Shown here piece after piece: positions 1-8,367 of a DNA stretch of 22,490 bases. Where the stretch lies: positions 1-22,490 of the forward strand of contig JAGLDA010000125.1 of the NCBI GenBank assembly GCA_023145955.1, given 5' to 3'. The stretch's first letter is position 1. Each line of letters starts with the position of its first letter. The stretch is from Bacteroidales bacterium. GTDB taxonomy: Bacteria > Bacteroidota > Bacteroidia > Bacteroidales > UBA1556. The translations under genes were made by a program, and so were the position numbers. The notes beneath the pieces are model-generated. The model saw only the letters and a program-made list of their open reading frames with translations. It had not been told where the DNA came from and did not search any database.

Positions 1-491
1 GCCTGTAGCCAATTTACTCCCACAACAGGATAATCTCTATAAGCAGGATGACGAAGATAGTAATCTACATAAGGCTCATTAAAGGATAGTTTTTCTCTCC
101 ATACTAAGCTATCAGGAAGAGCTTTTTGAATGATACGAGGATTCTCATCACCATATACTCTCTTCAACCAATGCATATACTCAAGATAATCAATATTACG
201 CACCTCTGTCATATCCATATAAAAAGAAGGAACAGTTGTACGGTGAGGCTGGTTACTCCAATCGTAATGAATATCTTGCTCAGTACGTCCCATAACAAAA
301 GTACCACCTTCAATTAATACCAATCCAGGACCAGTTTCCTGCTCATCGTAAGGTATAACTTCAAATCCACCATTGTTAGGATCATTATAATTCCAACCAG
401 TAGTAGCAGATTGCTCATTTGATGAACAAGATATCATCATTAGCACTACTGCTATAACTCCAAAAAATGAAATACTCTTTTGCTTTATCAT
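1..491 (-). CDS. gldJ: GldJ-like T9SS/gliding lipoprotein, FGE-sulfatase fold (partial, 3' end outside window)
   Basis: The first 163 codons of a gene that runs off the left edge. The N-terminus is a lipoprotein signal: a basic MIKQK start, a hydrophobic stretch and a lipobox MISC with the acylated Cys at residue 21. The mature part has the formylglycine-generating-enzyme-like (SUMF1) opening, with GLVLIEGGTFVMGR near residues 50-65 and SFYMDMTEVRN further on. Next come ALPDSLVWRE and HPAYRDYPVVGVNWLQA, a pattern I associate with GldJ. GldJ is an outer-membrane-associated lipoprotein needed for gliding and T9SS function in Flavobacterium; family members are not thought to be active FGEs. It starts 32 bp downstream of the PorP/SprF stop codon, so the two are probably co-transcribed. 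The main alternative is PorK/GldK, a paralogue that follows porP in porPKLMN operons. I prefer GldJ because the long insertion I recall in GldK is absent and porU is nearby. Confidence 0.8.
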   Translation of the reverse strand, partial: MIKQKSISFFGVIAVVLMMISCSSNEQSATTGWNYNDPNNGGFEVIPYDEQETGPGLVLIEGGTFVMGRTEQDIHYDWSNQPHRTTVPSFYMDMTEVRNIDYLEYMHWLKRVYGDENPRIIQKALPDSLVWREKLSFNEPYVDYYLRHPAYRDYPVVGVNWLQ

Positions 492-523
492 AATCGTTTA
501 ATTAATTTCTATAAAATATATAA

Positions 524-1537
524 CTAGAAAGAAGGGCAATTTATTTCATGAATACGTTTCTTTTTTATTGGGCAATTAAAATCCAATGCAAAAGAAAACT
601 CATGAGCACCCCCTGAAGGGGTTGCCAACTTTGAAACTGTTATATCGTAACTATATCCAAATTTAAATTTATCGTATTCAAAACCAGCTTGCAATATTAT
701 AGCATCACTAGCCCATCCGTCATTAGCAACAAAATGGCGATACCATAAACCAAAAATTAATGGAGCCTTCTTAAAATAAGCACCCCAATTATATTGATGG
801 AATGGTCCTTGATTCATATATACAAAGTTAGGTGAAATTGTTGGATCTCCAGGTTTTAATCTTTTCTTACCACCATTTAAAGGTATTGTATATCCTGCAT
901 GACCCGTAATTTTCATTGCCATAAAGCTTTCGCCTTCAAAAGCTATGTTTACAGGAACCATATGATGTACTGCTACCCCACCAAAGAATCTTTTATTATA
1001 AACTACCAAACCTCCTGAGAAATCAACGTCCATAATGTTATATTCTCCTGAACCATCACTAGGACCTTTTTCTGCGGTTACATTAGAAAAACCCCATTTA
1101 GGATCAATTTGATCACCAAAAGTTAGCTTATTCCAATCTAAACTTTTCTGAAAAAAGCTAGCTTGTAAGCCTGCTTTCATGAACCATTCGCGAGATAATC
1201 GTATTCTTACGGAATAGATTAATGAAGCCGTTTGCTCAGATAATACTCCCTGACCAGATTTATCAGCCGTAAACATAACCCCTAATCCTCCTGCCAATGC
1301 ATCAAAATGCATATCGAAACTTGCATTATAAGTTACATAAGATCCAGGGATAGAAGGCCACTGGTTGCGGTAATTTGTTACAACTCGTGGGCAAACCTTC
1401 GCTCCTGCAAAGGCTGGATTTAGGTATAAAGGGTTGGCATAAAACTGTGAGAAATGAGCATCTTGTGCCCTAGCTCCCAGTGCCATAACCATTACCGTTA
1501 CCACTAATATGATTTGTTTGTGCGTGTGTTTTAACAT
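524..1537 (-). CDS. Type IX secretion system membrane protein, PorP/SprF family
   Basis: A 337-residue outer-membrane protein. It has a Sec signal peptide with probable cleavage after GARAQ (about residue 25). Directly after it comes the family hallmark DAHFSQFYANPLYLNPAFAG. The rest alternates aromatic and polar residues as expected of a beta barrel (for example the FKFGYSYDITVSKL region) and ends in a short Cys-containing tail. PorP/SprF proteins belong to the T9SS; some are paired with particular surface adhesins or cargo. Genomes usually carry several copies, so I give no symbol. The gene lies between the divergent porU and the gldJ-like gene, and probably heads an operon with the latter. 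Upstream there is only a one-mismatch -7 box (TAATATTG, minus strand, 1557-1564). Family assignment is firm; the exact partner is unknown. Confidence 0.9.
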   Translation of the reverse strand: MLKHTHKQIILVVTVMVMALGARAQDAHFSQFYANPLYLNPAFAGAKVCPRVVTNYRNQWPSIPGSYVTYNASFDMHFDALAGGLGVMFTADKSGQGVLSEQTASLIYSVRIRLSREWFMKAGLQASFFQKSLDWNKLTFGDQIDPKWGFSNVTAEKGPSDGSGEYNIMDVDFSGGLVVYNKRFFGGVAVHHMVPVNIAFEGESFMAMKITGHAGYTIPLNGGKKRLKPGDPTISPNFVYMNQGPFHQYNWGAYFKKAPLIFGLWYRHFVANDGWASDAIILQAGFEYDKFKFGYSYDITVSKLATPSGGAHEFSFALDFNCPIKKKRIHEINCPSF

Positions 1538-1944
1538 ACTATAATATTTGGAATGACAATATTACTAAAATTTTTAACATTAAATAACAAAAAAATTAAG
1601 CATTTTATTTATGTCATTAAAGCAGTTTATACTGCATAATTAAGATAATGTTACATAACGATGAAAATTAAAAAAAAGTCTACTTTTATGAGAATAATTT
1701 TATACACCTATTTTCTCCTTAAAGTACTATGTTTATAATTAGCATACAATAAAATAGCTAAAAGGTAGTTTATTGTGTTAAGTAATCAAACTATGGTCAT
1801 CTGTAGCGATTATTTCATAATTATTAAAGAGGTGTGTAAAATACTAATACGTAAAACGTACTATATAATTATGATATCAAACACTAAAATTAGTGCTATT
1901 TAACATAACAAAGAATTACATTTGCAAAATATAATTTACAAATT
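1538..1944. other. Divergent intergenic region between porP/sprF-like gene and porU
   Basis: A 407-bp, very AT-rich gap holding the promoters of two divergent T9SS transcription units. I see no convincing small ORF. Near the porU end are a clear -7 box (1917-1924) and two short inverted repeats: TACGT-aaa-ACGTA at 1848-1860 and CACTA-aaat-TAGTG at 1882-1895. Near the porP/sprF end the best -7 candidate is imperfect (1557-1564, minus). Confidence 0.6.
1917..1924 (+). promoter_or_regulatory. Bacteroidota -7 promoter element for porU
   Basis: TACATTTG is an exact match to TAnnTTTG and is followed by C. The porU ATG is 20 bp past its end, so the predicted leader is very short (about 15 nt). I see no clear TTTG -33 element at the usual distance. 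Confidence 0.65.
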
Positions 1945-4900
1945 ATGATATATCAGAGATTCCTTCACCTTATTTATTTTTCATTATTAATATTTGGCAG
2001 CACTTCACTTTATTCTCAGGAATTATTTTCTAGCGAAATTGAAATTAATTGGCAAAATAATAATCCTAGTAAAGCTTTTGATTTTGAAGTAGAAAGTGAG
2101 CTAAATATAGGATTACAAGCATATCATTACAGCATCTCTTTGGATAATGATGAAATAGTAGATGTATCGCTCTCAGATATAGAATATTCTGATTTTACAC
2201 CTATTAATAATGACTTAAGCAAATTTATTAATATTGCTAATAATTTTGTAATTACGGTAAACTACCTTTATAACAGAGGTGCTAAAACTGCTGATATAAA
2301 AATTGAGACCTATAAAAAAAATAATGTTGGAGAAGTAAATAGACTATCAAAATTTACAATTAACAGTAGCATAAGTCGTGTAGAAGGCTCTAAAGATAAT
2401 AAAAGAGTATATGCTAATAATTCAGTACTATCTACTGGTGATTGGTATAAAATTCGCATTTCGAAAAACGGGATATATAAAATAAGTGGCAGCGATTTGC
2501 AATCCATGGGGTTTTCACTTTCCAGTTTAAACATTAACCATGTTAGACTTTATGGCAATGGTGGCGGAATGCTGCCTGAAGCTAATAGTGTATTTAGATA
2601 CGATGATATTGTAGAAAACTCAATTAAAGTTATTGATATCAACTCCAATGGCATATTCGATAATAACGATTACTTTCTTTTTTATGGTAAAGGGCCAAAT
2701 ACATGGAAATTCACTCAATTAAACAATACATTTTATCATAAAAAAAATATCTATGATGATTATGCATATTACTTTATTACTGTAAAAAATGGCAATGGTA
2801 AAAGAATAGCAACCGATCCAAACACTTATGCAAGCCCTAATACATATGTTAACAAATTTACTGATTATGCTTTTCATGAGAAAGACTCACTAAACCTTAT
2901 TAAGTCAGGTCGTGAATGGTATGGCGAACACTACAGCATAGAAAAAAGTCATAAGTTTAGCTTTAGTTTTCCAAACATTGTGTCTAATGAGTCAGTGCAC
3001 ATAAAAATAAACAGTATTGCAAGAAGCACTATTAATAGTACAATGTACTTTAATGTAAATGGTATTGATCGCACGGTTCAATATGCTGCATCAAGTTCAG
3101 ATTATCTGGCGTCTTATGCTTCAATTGTTACTGATACTTTTAGTTTTACAACTTCTAATTCTACCATAAATATAAACAGTGTATATAGCAAACCTAGCTC
3201 CAGCTCTCAAGCATGGATGAATTATATTGCAATAAATGCACGTCGTAATTTGACTATGTATGGTGGGCAAATGCAGTTTTGTGACCCAAAGTCTGTTGCT
3301 AGTGGAAATATAATTGAATACACATTGGAAAATGCAAATCAGAATACTGAGATATGGGATATTAGCAATCATATTTCTCCAATGATAATGACTAATAATT
3401 TAACAAATACTACAATAAAATTTATATCCAGTGGCGATAGTTTAAGAAGTTATTTAGCTCATAACGGTGCATATATAAGCCCTGGCATGGTGGGCAGTAT
3501 CGATAATCAAAACCTACATGCTTTGAGCAATATTGACTATATCATACTATATGACAGCAAATTTGAATCACATGTACAACTATTAGAGAACTATCATATA
3601 AATAAGAATAATTTCACCATTTACAAAACTACCTTAGCTCCTATTTATAACGAGTTTGGAAGTGGTGCTAAAGATAATTCTGCCATTAGAGATTTCATAA
3701 AAATGCTTTATGATAAAGCAAATGGAGATATTGCAAAAATGCCCAAATACTTACTTCTTTTTGGCGATGCTTCTTATGATTATAAAAATCGTATTTCAAA
3801 TAATACAAACCTTATCCCCACATATGAATCTATAAGCTCACTATTACCAACGGCCTCATATTGCACCGATGATTTTTTTGGATTGCTTGATGATGGCGAA
3901 GGGGCTCACTCCAATGGGAATTTAGATATCGGTATAGGTAGATTTCCAGTATCTACGGTGGCTCAAGCTGATGCAATTATAAACAAGATACTTAATTACA
4001 AATCAGTTGGAAGTCAAAGTAGTGCCACTTCTTGTAATAATAGTTACGGCAGTATAAAAACAATGGCTGATTGGCGAAATAAAGTTTGTTTTATTGGCGA
4101 TGACGAAGATGGAGGTGTACATACTTCCCAGGCTGATTATTTAGCAAACTATACTCGATTAAAACACCCTGTATATAATACTGATAAAATATTTTTTGAC
4201 GCTTACCAACAGATTATAACTCCTGGAGGGCAGCGATACCCTGATGTAAAAAAAGCTATAAACCAAGCTGTAGAAAAAGGAAACTTAGTAATAAATTATA
4301 CTGGCCATGGAGGAGAGGAAGGTTGGTCACACGAATCTGTTTTAGAAGTAAATGATATTAACTCTTGGTCTAATTTTAGCAACCTACCACTTTTTATTAC
4401 TGCCACATGCGAATTTAGTCGCTACGACGATCCTGGCAGAATTTCTGCTGGCGAACACGTACTTCTTAATCCTCAAGGAGGAGGCATAGGTCTTCTTACA
4501 ACCTCTAGAGTTTCGTGGTCGAGTTCAAATTTTGCTCTTAATAAAGTTATTATTAGAAAAATATTTAAGAAAGAAAATGGGGAATACCCACGGTTGGGAG
4601 ATATTGTTCGTGAGTCGAAAATTGGTTCAGGCTCTATATATCAAAATAAGAACTTTGTATTACTTGGCGACCCTGCAATGCAACTATCTTACCCAATGGA
4701 TGAAGTTATTACAGCGAGTATTAATGACTCAAAAACTGGACTCCCTATTGATACGATAAAAGCCTTACAGCAAATAACCATTAATGGCGAAGTTCATAAA
4801 TCTGGAGTAATAAACTCTCTATTTAATGGGCAAGTTGATGTAACTATTTTCGACAAAAGCAAAACCTATTCAACTCTAGGTAATGATGGTGGCAGCCCAA

Positions 4901-5793
4901 TATATAATTTTGAATTGCAAAAAAGCATCATTTATAAAGGCAAAGCAATGGTGACAAACGGAGAGTTTAAGTTTGACTTTGTTGTACCAAAAGATATTGC
5001 CTATAATTTTGGAAATGGCAAAATATCGTATTATGCTACTAATGATACTATTGATGCTAACGGCTATTCCGATACACTATCGATTGGTGGTTCATACCTT
5101 TTTGCTGATGATGATACTGAAGGGCCAAGTATTGAGCTTTTTATGAATAATACAGATTTCAAAAATAACGGAATTACTAATGAGAATCCAAAATTACTCG
5201 CTTTAGTTTTTGATGAACATGGCATAAATACCGTAGGTAATGGTATTGGGCATGATATAACAGCAATATTGGATGCTCAAAGTACTAATCCAATTATTCT
5301 TAACGAGTATTATCAGGCAGAGCTTGGGGATTTCAAAAAAGGAGTGATTAATTACCCTTTTTACAAATTGGCAGATGGACAGCATACAATTGATGTAAAA
5401 GTATGGGATGTATATAACAACTCTGCAAATGCATCTATAGATTTTATTGTAGCGTCGAGCTCAGAAATGGCAATGGATCACTTATTTAATGCTCCTAATC
5501 CTTTTACCAATACAACATCAATAATATTTGAGCACAATCAAGGCTGCGATATATTGGATGTAGAAGTACTTATTTATACTAATGCTGGACAGCTCGTAAG
5601 AAGGATTAAAACATCAGTAAACTCATCTGGATATAGAGTTGGTGATGGTGAAATTGTATGGGATGGAAGAAGTGACTCTGGAGCAGATTTAAATCAGGGA
5701 TTATACATCTATACTTTGCGGTACGCATCAGTAAATGAAAATGGAGATAAAGAATCTAAGGAAATGAGTAGTAAAATGGTGCTTTTAAAATAA
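1945..5793 (+). CDS. porU: Type IX secretion system C-terminal signal peptidase (sortase) PorU
   Basis: A 1282-residue gingipain-type (C25) cysteine peptidase, the usual size for PorU. The signal peptide ends near YSQ (about residue 25). A long N-terminal region precedes the C25 domain (about 530-912). In that domain the catalytic pair is visible: His788 in YTGHGGEEGW and Cys822 in TATCEFSRYDDP. The domain closes with LLGDPAMQLSYP. Ig-like beta domains follow, and the last 100 residues form its own T9SS C-terminal domain, opening with NAPNPFTNTTS and including GLYIYTLRY. In known systems PorU acts at the cell surface with PorV, cleaving sorting domains from cargo and transferring the cargo to a glycan anchor; it keeps its own C-terminal domain. 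A gldJ-like gene close by supports the call over a secreted gingipain. It is convergent with the SGNH gene, with only 4 bp between the stop codons. Confidence 0.93.
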   Translation: MIYQRFLHLIYFSLLIFGSTSLYSQELFSSEIEINWQNNNPSKAFDFEVESELNIGLQAYHYSISLDNDEIVDVSLSDIEYSDFTPINNDLSKFINIANNFVITVNYLYNRGAKTADIKIETYKKNNVGEVNRLSKFTINSSISRVEGSKDNKRVYANNSVLSTGDWYKIRISKNGIYKISGSDLQSMGFSLSSLNINHVRLYGNGGGMLPEANSVFRYDDIVENSIKVIDINSNGIFDNNDYFLFYGKGPNTWKFTQLNNTFYHKKNIYDDYAYYFITVKNGNGKRIATDPNTYASPNTYVNKFTDYAFHEKDSLNLIKSGREWYGEHYSIEKSHKFSFSFPNIVSNESVHIKINSIARSTINSTMYFNVNGIDRTVQYAASSSDYLASYASIVTDTFSFTTSNSTININSVYSKPSSSSQAWMNYIAINARRNLTMYGGQMQFCDPKSVASGNIIEYTLENANQNTEIWDISNHISPMIMTNNLTNTTIKFISSGDSLRSYLAHNGAYISPGMVGSIDNQNLHALSNIDYIILYDSKFESHVQLLENYHINKNNFTIYKTTLAPIYNEFGSGAKDNSAIRDFIKMLYDKANGDIAKMPKYLLLFGDASYDYKNRISNNTNLIPTYESISSLLPTASYCTDDFFGLLDDGEGAHSNGNLDIGIGRFPVSTVAQADAIINKILNYKSVGSQSSATSCNNSYGSIKTMADWRNKVCFIGDDEDGGVHTSQADYLANYTRLKHPVYNTDKIFFDAYQQIITPGGQRYPDVKKAINQAVEKGNLVINYTGHGGEEGWSHESVLEVNDINSWSNFSNLPLFITATCEFSRYDDPGRISAGEHVLLNPQGGGIGLLTTSRVSWSSSNFALNKVIIRKIFKKENGEYPRLGDIVRESKIGSGSIYQNKNFVLLGDPAMQLSYPMDEVITASINDSKTGLPIDTIKALQQITINGEVHKSGVINSLFNGQVDVTIFDKSKTYSTLGNDGGSPIYNFELQKSIIYKGKAMVTNGEFKFDFVVPKDIAYNFGNGKISYYATNDTIDANGYSDTLSIGGSYLFADDDTEGPSIELFMNNTDFKNNGITNENPKLLALVFDEHGINTVGNGIGHDITAILDAQSTNPIILNEYYQAELGDFKKGVINYPFYKLADGQHTIDVKVWDVYNNSANASIDFIVASSSEMAMDHLFNAPNPFTNTTSIIFEHNQGCDILDVEVLIYTNAGQLVRRIKTSVNSSGYRVGDGEIVWDGRSDSGADLNQGLYIYTLRYASVNENGDKESKEMSSKMVLLK

Positions 5794-5797
5794 ATAC

Positions 5798-6724
5798 TTA
5801 TAATTCCAATACTTCAATAAATTTATTGTCAAATAAAACTACACCCTTCTGGTTTAAGTGGTCTTCATCGTAAAAATGAACGCTGTCGGTTAATTCCAAT
5901 ATTTCATTAAAATTATAATAATTACCATATTTAGACATTATTGAATCAAAAGCATTAATATTTGAATATGAGTTATATAAGACTTTAGTAATTGGTGTTT
6001 GCACAAGTATTACATTTATCCCTTTGCTTCGCACATTATTTATTATTCTATCAAAAATCTCAAGCATTTTATCATTGACTATTATGTGACTTTTTTCTAT
6101 TGTTTCAGGTTTATAATAGGCCATATCCCTTTGCACAAACCCACCAGTGATATACAAATCTTTATTCAACCTAATACTGTCCTTAACTATATATTTATCC
6201 TTAAATAAGTCTTTATAAAACCCAAATATTGCGGTATTTAATGTATTAATATTATTAAATGTAATAAGCTTAGTTATAGTATAAATATCATTCTTAGTAT
6301 TCTTAATTAAATCAAGAGTAGACTCTATACCATCACTAGAAAATACAATTGGAGATACTTCAAAAACAATAGTTTTAGGATTTAAGCTATCCAAATATCT
6401 TTTAAGCAGAACCTCTGTTTGCAGTGGAGTTTGTGTACTAGATCCCAAATTAAAGCAACCTAAATTATTATCCTTAAAAATTCTTGTATCAAATCCTCTA
6501 TAAGTATGCGAAGATCCTGAAAATAAAACATCCACATTTTTGAAATAACTTATCTCATTAGTTCTATAAAACAAGTCACCTTGCGGGCCTTCAATATATT
6601 TCACATTAGCACTTATAAATGGCATATTAATAGTTCCTCCAATAATAACTAGAATTATATAGCTAATGCTACTAAATGTAGCAAAGTAAAAAAGTGTTTT
6701 AATAAAGCGTTTTATATCAGTCAT
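5798..6724 (-). CDS. SGNH-hydrolase-like envelope protein, probable polysaccharide O-acetylation partner
   Basis: A 308-residue protein with one N-terminal membrane segment (about residues 8-30, before TINMPFISAN) that would anchor it facing the periplasm. The body resembles SGNH/GDSL-type proteins. A block-I-like motif VLFSGSSHTYRGFD has candidate catalytic Ser71 or Ser72. A C-terminal DEDHLNQKG holds a DxxH arrangement (Asp286, His289), as in block V. It begins 11 bp after the MBOAT stop codon, so the two are almost certainly one operon. In alginate and related systems an MBOAT passes acetyl groups across the membrane and an SGNH protein (AlgJ/AlgX, PatB) places them on or removes them from the polysaccharide. 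I infer that role here; the substrate is unknown. It could also be a non-catalytic scaffold, because block I reads GSS rather than GDS. Confidence 0.65.
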   Translation of the reverse strand: MTDIKRFIKTLFYFATFSSISYIILVIIGGTINMPFISANVKYIEGPQGDLFYRTNEISYFKNVDVLFSGSSHTYRGFDTRIFKDNNLGCFNLGSSTQTPLQTEVLLKRYLDSLNPKTIVFEVSPIVFSSDGIESTLDLIKNTKNDIYTITKLITFNNINTLNTAIFGFYKDLFKDKYIVKDSIRLNKDLYITGGFVQRDMAYYKPETIEKSHIIVNDKMLEIFDRIINNVRSKGINVILVQTPITKVLYNSYSNINAFDSIMSKYGNYYNFNEILELTDSVHFYDEDHLNQKGVVLFDNKFIEVLEL

Positions 6725-6735
6725 AATAATGATTG

Positions 6736-8187
6736 CTAGAATTGAAAATATATAAAATCCGTTTTAACAGTTTGCATAAAGAATCCTATTAAGAATATCA
6801 AAAAAGAATACCAACTCCATCTAAAAACTCTCTTCCAATTATGCCCAATACTAGCAATTGCATATTCTTCAGTTCTACCAATCCATTCAATGGTTACAAA
6901 AAATATTATTAGCAAGAAGGTTTTAAATGCTAACTGCATTCCAATGAAGCTAGGGGCAACAAAACTTGAAAGTGAGAATATTTCACTAATTATTGAAAAT
7001 GCGTGAGCAACATTTTCTGCTCTAAAAAATATCCATGCAAACACTGTTAGAGAAAAGGTTAACAGCATACTAAACAACTCGTATAAGCTAGGCAAGGAAT
7101 TCCCCTCGGCAATATTATTAGTATTATTCCTATTTCTATTCAAAATAATAATAGGGATAATATAAAGCGCGTTAAGTGCTCCCCAAACAATAAAAGTCCA
7201 ATTAGCCCCATGCCAAAACCCACTTACAATAAATATAATAAAGGTGTTTCTAATTGTAAATATAAGTCTCCCTCTACTTCCTCCTATAGGAATATAAAGA
7301 TAATCTCTAAACCATGTTGAAAGTGAAATATGCCACCTGCGCCAGAATTCAGCAATATCTCTTGAGAAATATGGGAAAGCAAAATTTTGCTTCAGATTAA
7401 AACCAAAAAGCCTAGACGTTCCAATTGCAATATCCGAATATCCAGAAAAGTCTCCATATATCTGAAAGGTAAAAAACAATGCACCAATTATAAGTGTGCT
7501 TCCGGAATAATCTCCAGAATTATTAAATATTTCATTTGCAATTTGTGCTGCATTATCTGCAATAACAACTTTTTTGAACAAGCCCCATAAAATTTGCTTG
7601 AGCCCATCCACAGCATTTATAATATCAAAATTCCTTTTTACATAAAACTGTGGGAGCAAGTTTTTCGCCCTCTCAATTGGCCCAGCAACTAGTTGAGGAA
7701 AAAAGCTCACAAAAGCAGCAAAAGCAACTATATCATCAGTGGGCTCTAATTTCTTTTTATATACATCTATAGAATAACTTAATGTTTGGAACGTATAAAA
7801 ACTTATACCTACAGGCAATATTATTTCTAAACTACTAGCACTTATTTGGCTACCAAAAAAGGAAAATGCTTCAACAAAATTTGCAACAAAAAAGTTGTAA
7901 TATTTAAAAAATCCTAGAAAACCTAAATTTACAATAATACTAATCCAAAGAAGAATTTTCCTTTTTGACTGAACTTCTTCTTTAAATAATCTTCTTCCTA
8001 TTGTATAATCGATAAGTGTACTAAATAATATGAGTATCAAAAAACGCCAATCCCACCAGCCGTAAAATACATAACTAGATACAACAATAAGCATATTTTG
8101 AAGCTTCAGATTATATTTTACAACAAACCAATAAAGTAAAAATACTATTGGTAAAAATATCGCAAAATCAATTGAATTAAAAAGCAT
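6736..8187 (-). CDS. MBOAT family membrane-bound O-acyltransferase (AlgI/DltB-like)
   Basis: A 483-residue polytopic inner-membrane protein. It has the AlgI-type features in order: LPVGISFYTFQTLSYSIDVY (about 124-143), FPQLVAGPIERAKNLLPQF (about 163-181), YGDFSGYSDIAIG (about 244-256), FWRRWHISLSTWFRDYLYIP with His286 (281-300), and SGFWHGANWTFIVWGALNAL with the invariant His326. The length is typical of AlgI homologues (about 460-520). Such proteins move acetyl groups from a cytoplasmic donor across the membrane to a partner enzyme that modifies an extracytoplasmic polysaccharide. The partner here is presumably the SGNH-like gene directly downstream. A -7 box at 8276-8283 suggests its own promoter, about 85 bp upstream. 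No polysaccharide synthase or export genes lie beside the pair, so it probably serves a surface glycan or LPS made elsewhere. DltB-like use with D-alanine is unlikely because no dltA or dltC is present. Confidence 0.9.
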   Translation of the reverse strand: MLFNSIDFAIFLPIVFLLYWFVVKYNLKLQNMLIVVSSYVFYGWWDWRFLILILFSTLIDYTIGRRLFKEEVQSKRKILLWISIIVNLGFLGFFKYYNFFVANFVEAFSFFGSQISASSLEIILPVGISFYTFQTLSYSIDVYKKKLEPTDDIVAFAAFVSFFPQLVAGPIERAKNLLPQFYVKRNFDIINAVDGLKQILWGLFKKVVIADNAAQIANEIFNNSGDYSGSTLIIGALFFTFQIYGDFSGYSDIAIGTSRLFGFNLKQNFAFPYFSRDIAEFWRRWHISLSTWFRDYLYIPIGGSRGRLIFTIRNTFIIFIVSGFWHGANWTFIVWGALNALYIIPIIILNRNRNNTNNIAEGNSLPSLYELFSMLLTFSLTVFAWIFFRAENVAHAFSIISEIFSLSSFVAPSFIGMQLAFKTFLLIIFFVTIEWIGRTEEYAIASIGHNWKRVFRWSWYSFLIFLIGFFMQTVKTDFIYFQF

Positions 8188-8275
8188 TTAGTATAAGTTT
8201 ATTACATTGCAATTAATTATTCCTAGACAATATCCAAATAATAATTACTGCAATATATTTTGTGGTATCAATCGG

Positions 8276-8283
8276 CAAAAATA
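8276..8283 (-). promoter_or_regulatory. Bacteroidota -7 promoter element for the MBOAT-SGNH operon
   Basis: On the minus strand this reads TATTTTTG followed by C, an exact TAnnTTTG match in the 180-bp gap between the trmN6-like gene and the MBOAT gene. The predicted leader is about 80 nt. No convincing -33 element is visible, so the call is moderate. Confidence 0.45.
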
Positions 8284-8367
8284 GTAATTTTAAGTATTCA
8301 CTAGAATCAATGTTTGACTTTACTAAATAGCATAAAGCTTTTGATATTCCATAATAAATCAGAAATA

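Noticed and set aside
1945..5793. Secreted gingipain-type protease instead of PorU
   Set aside because: The length, the retained C-terminal domain and the nearby gldJ-like gene fit PorU better. The C25 motifs alone would not separate the two.
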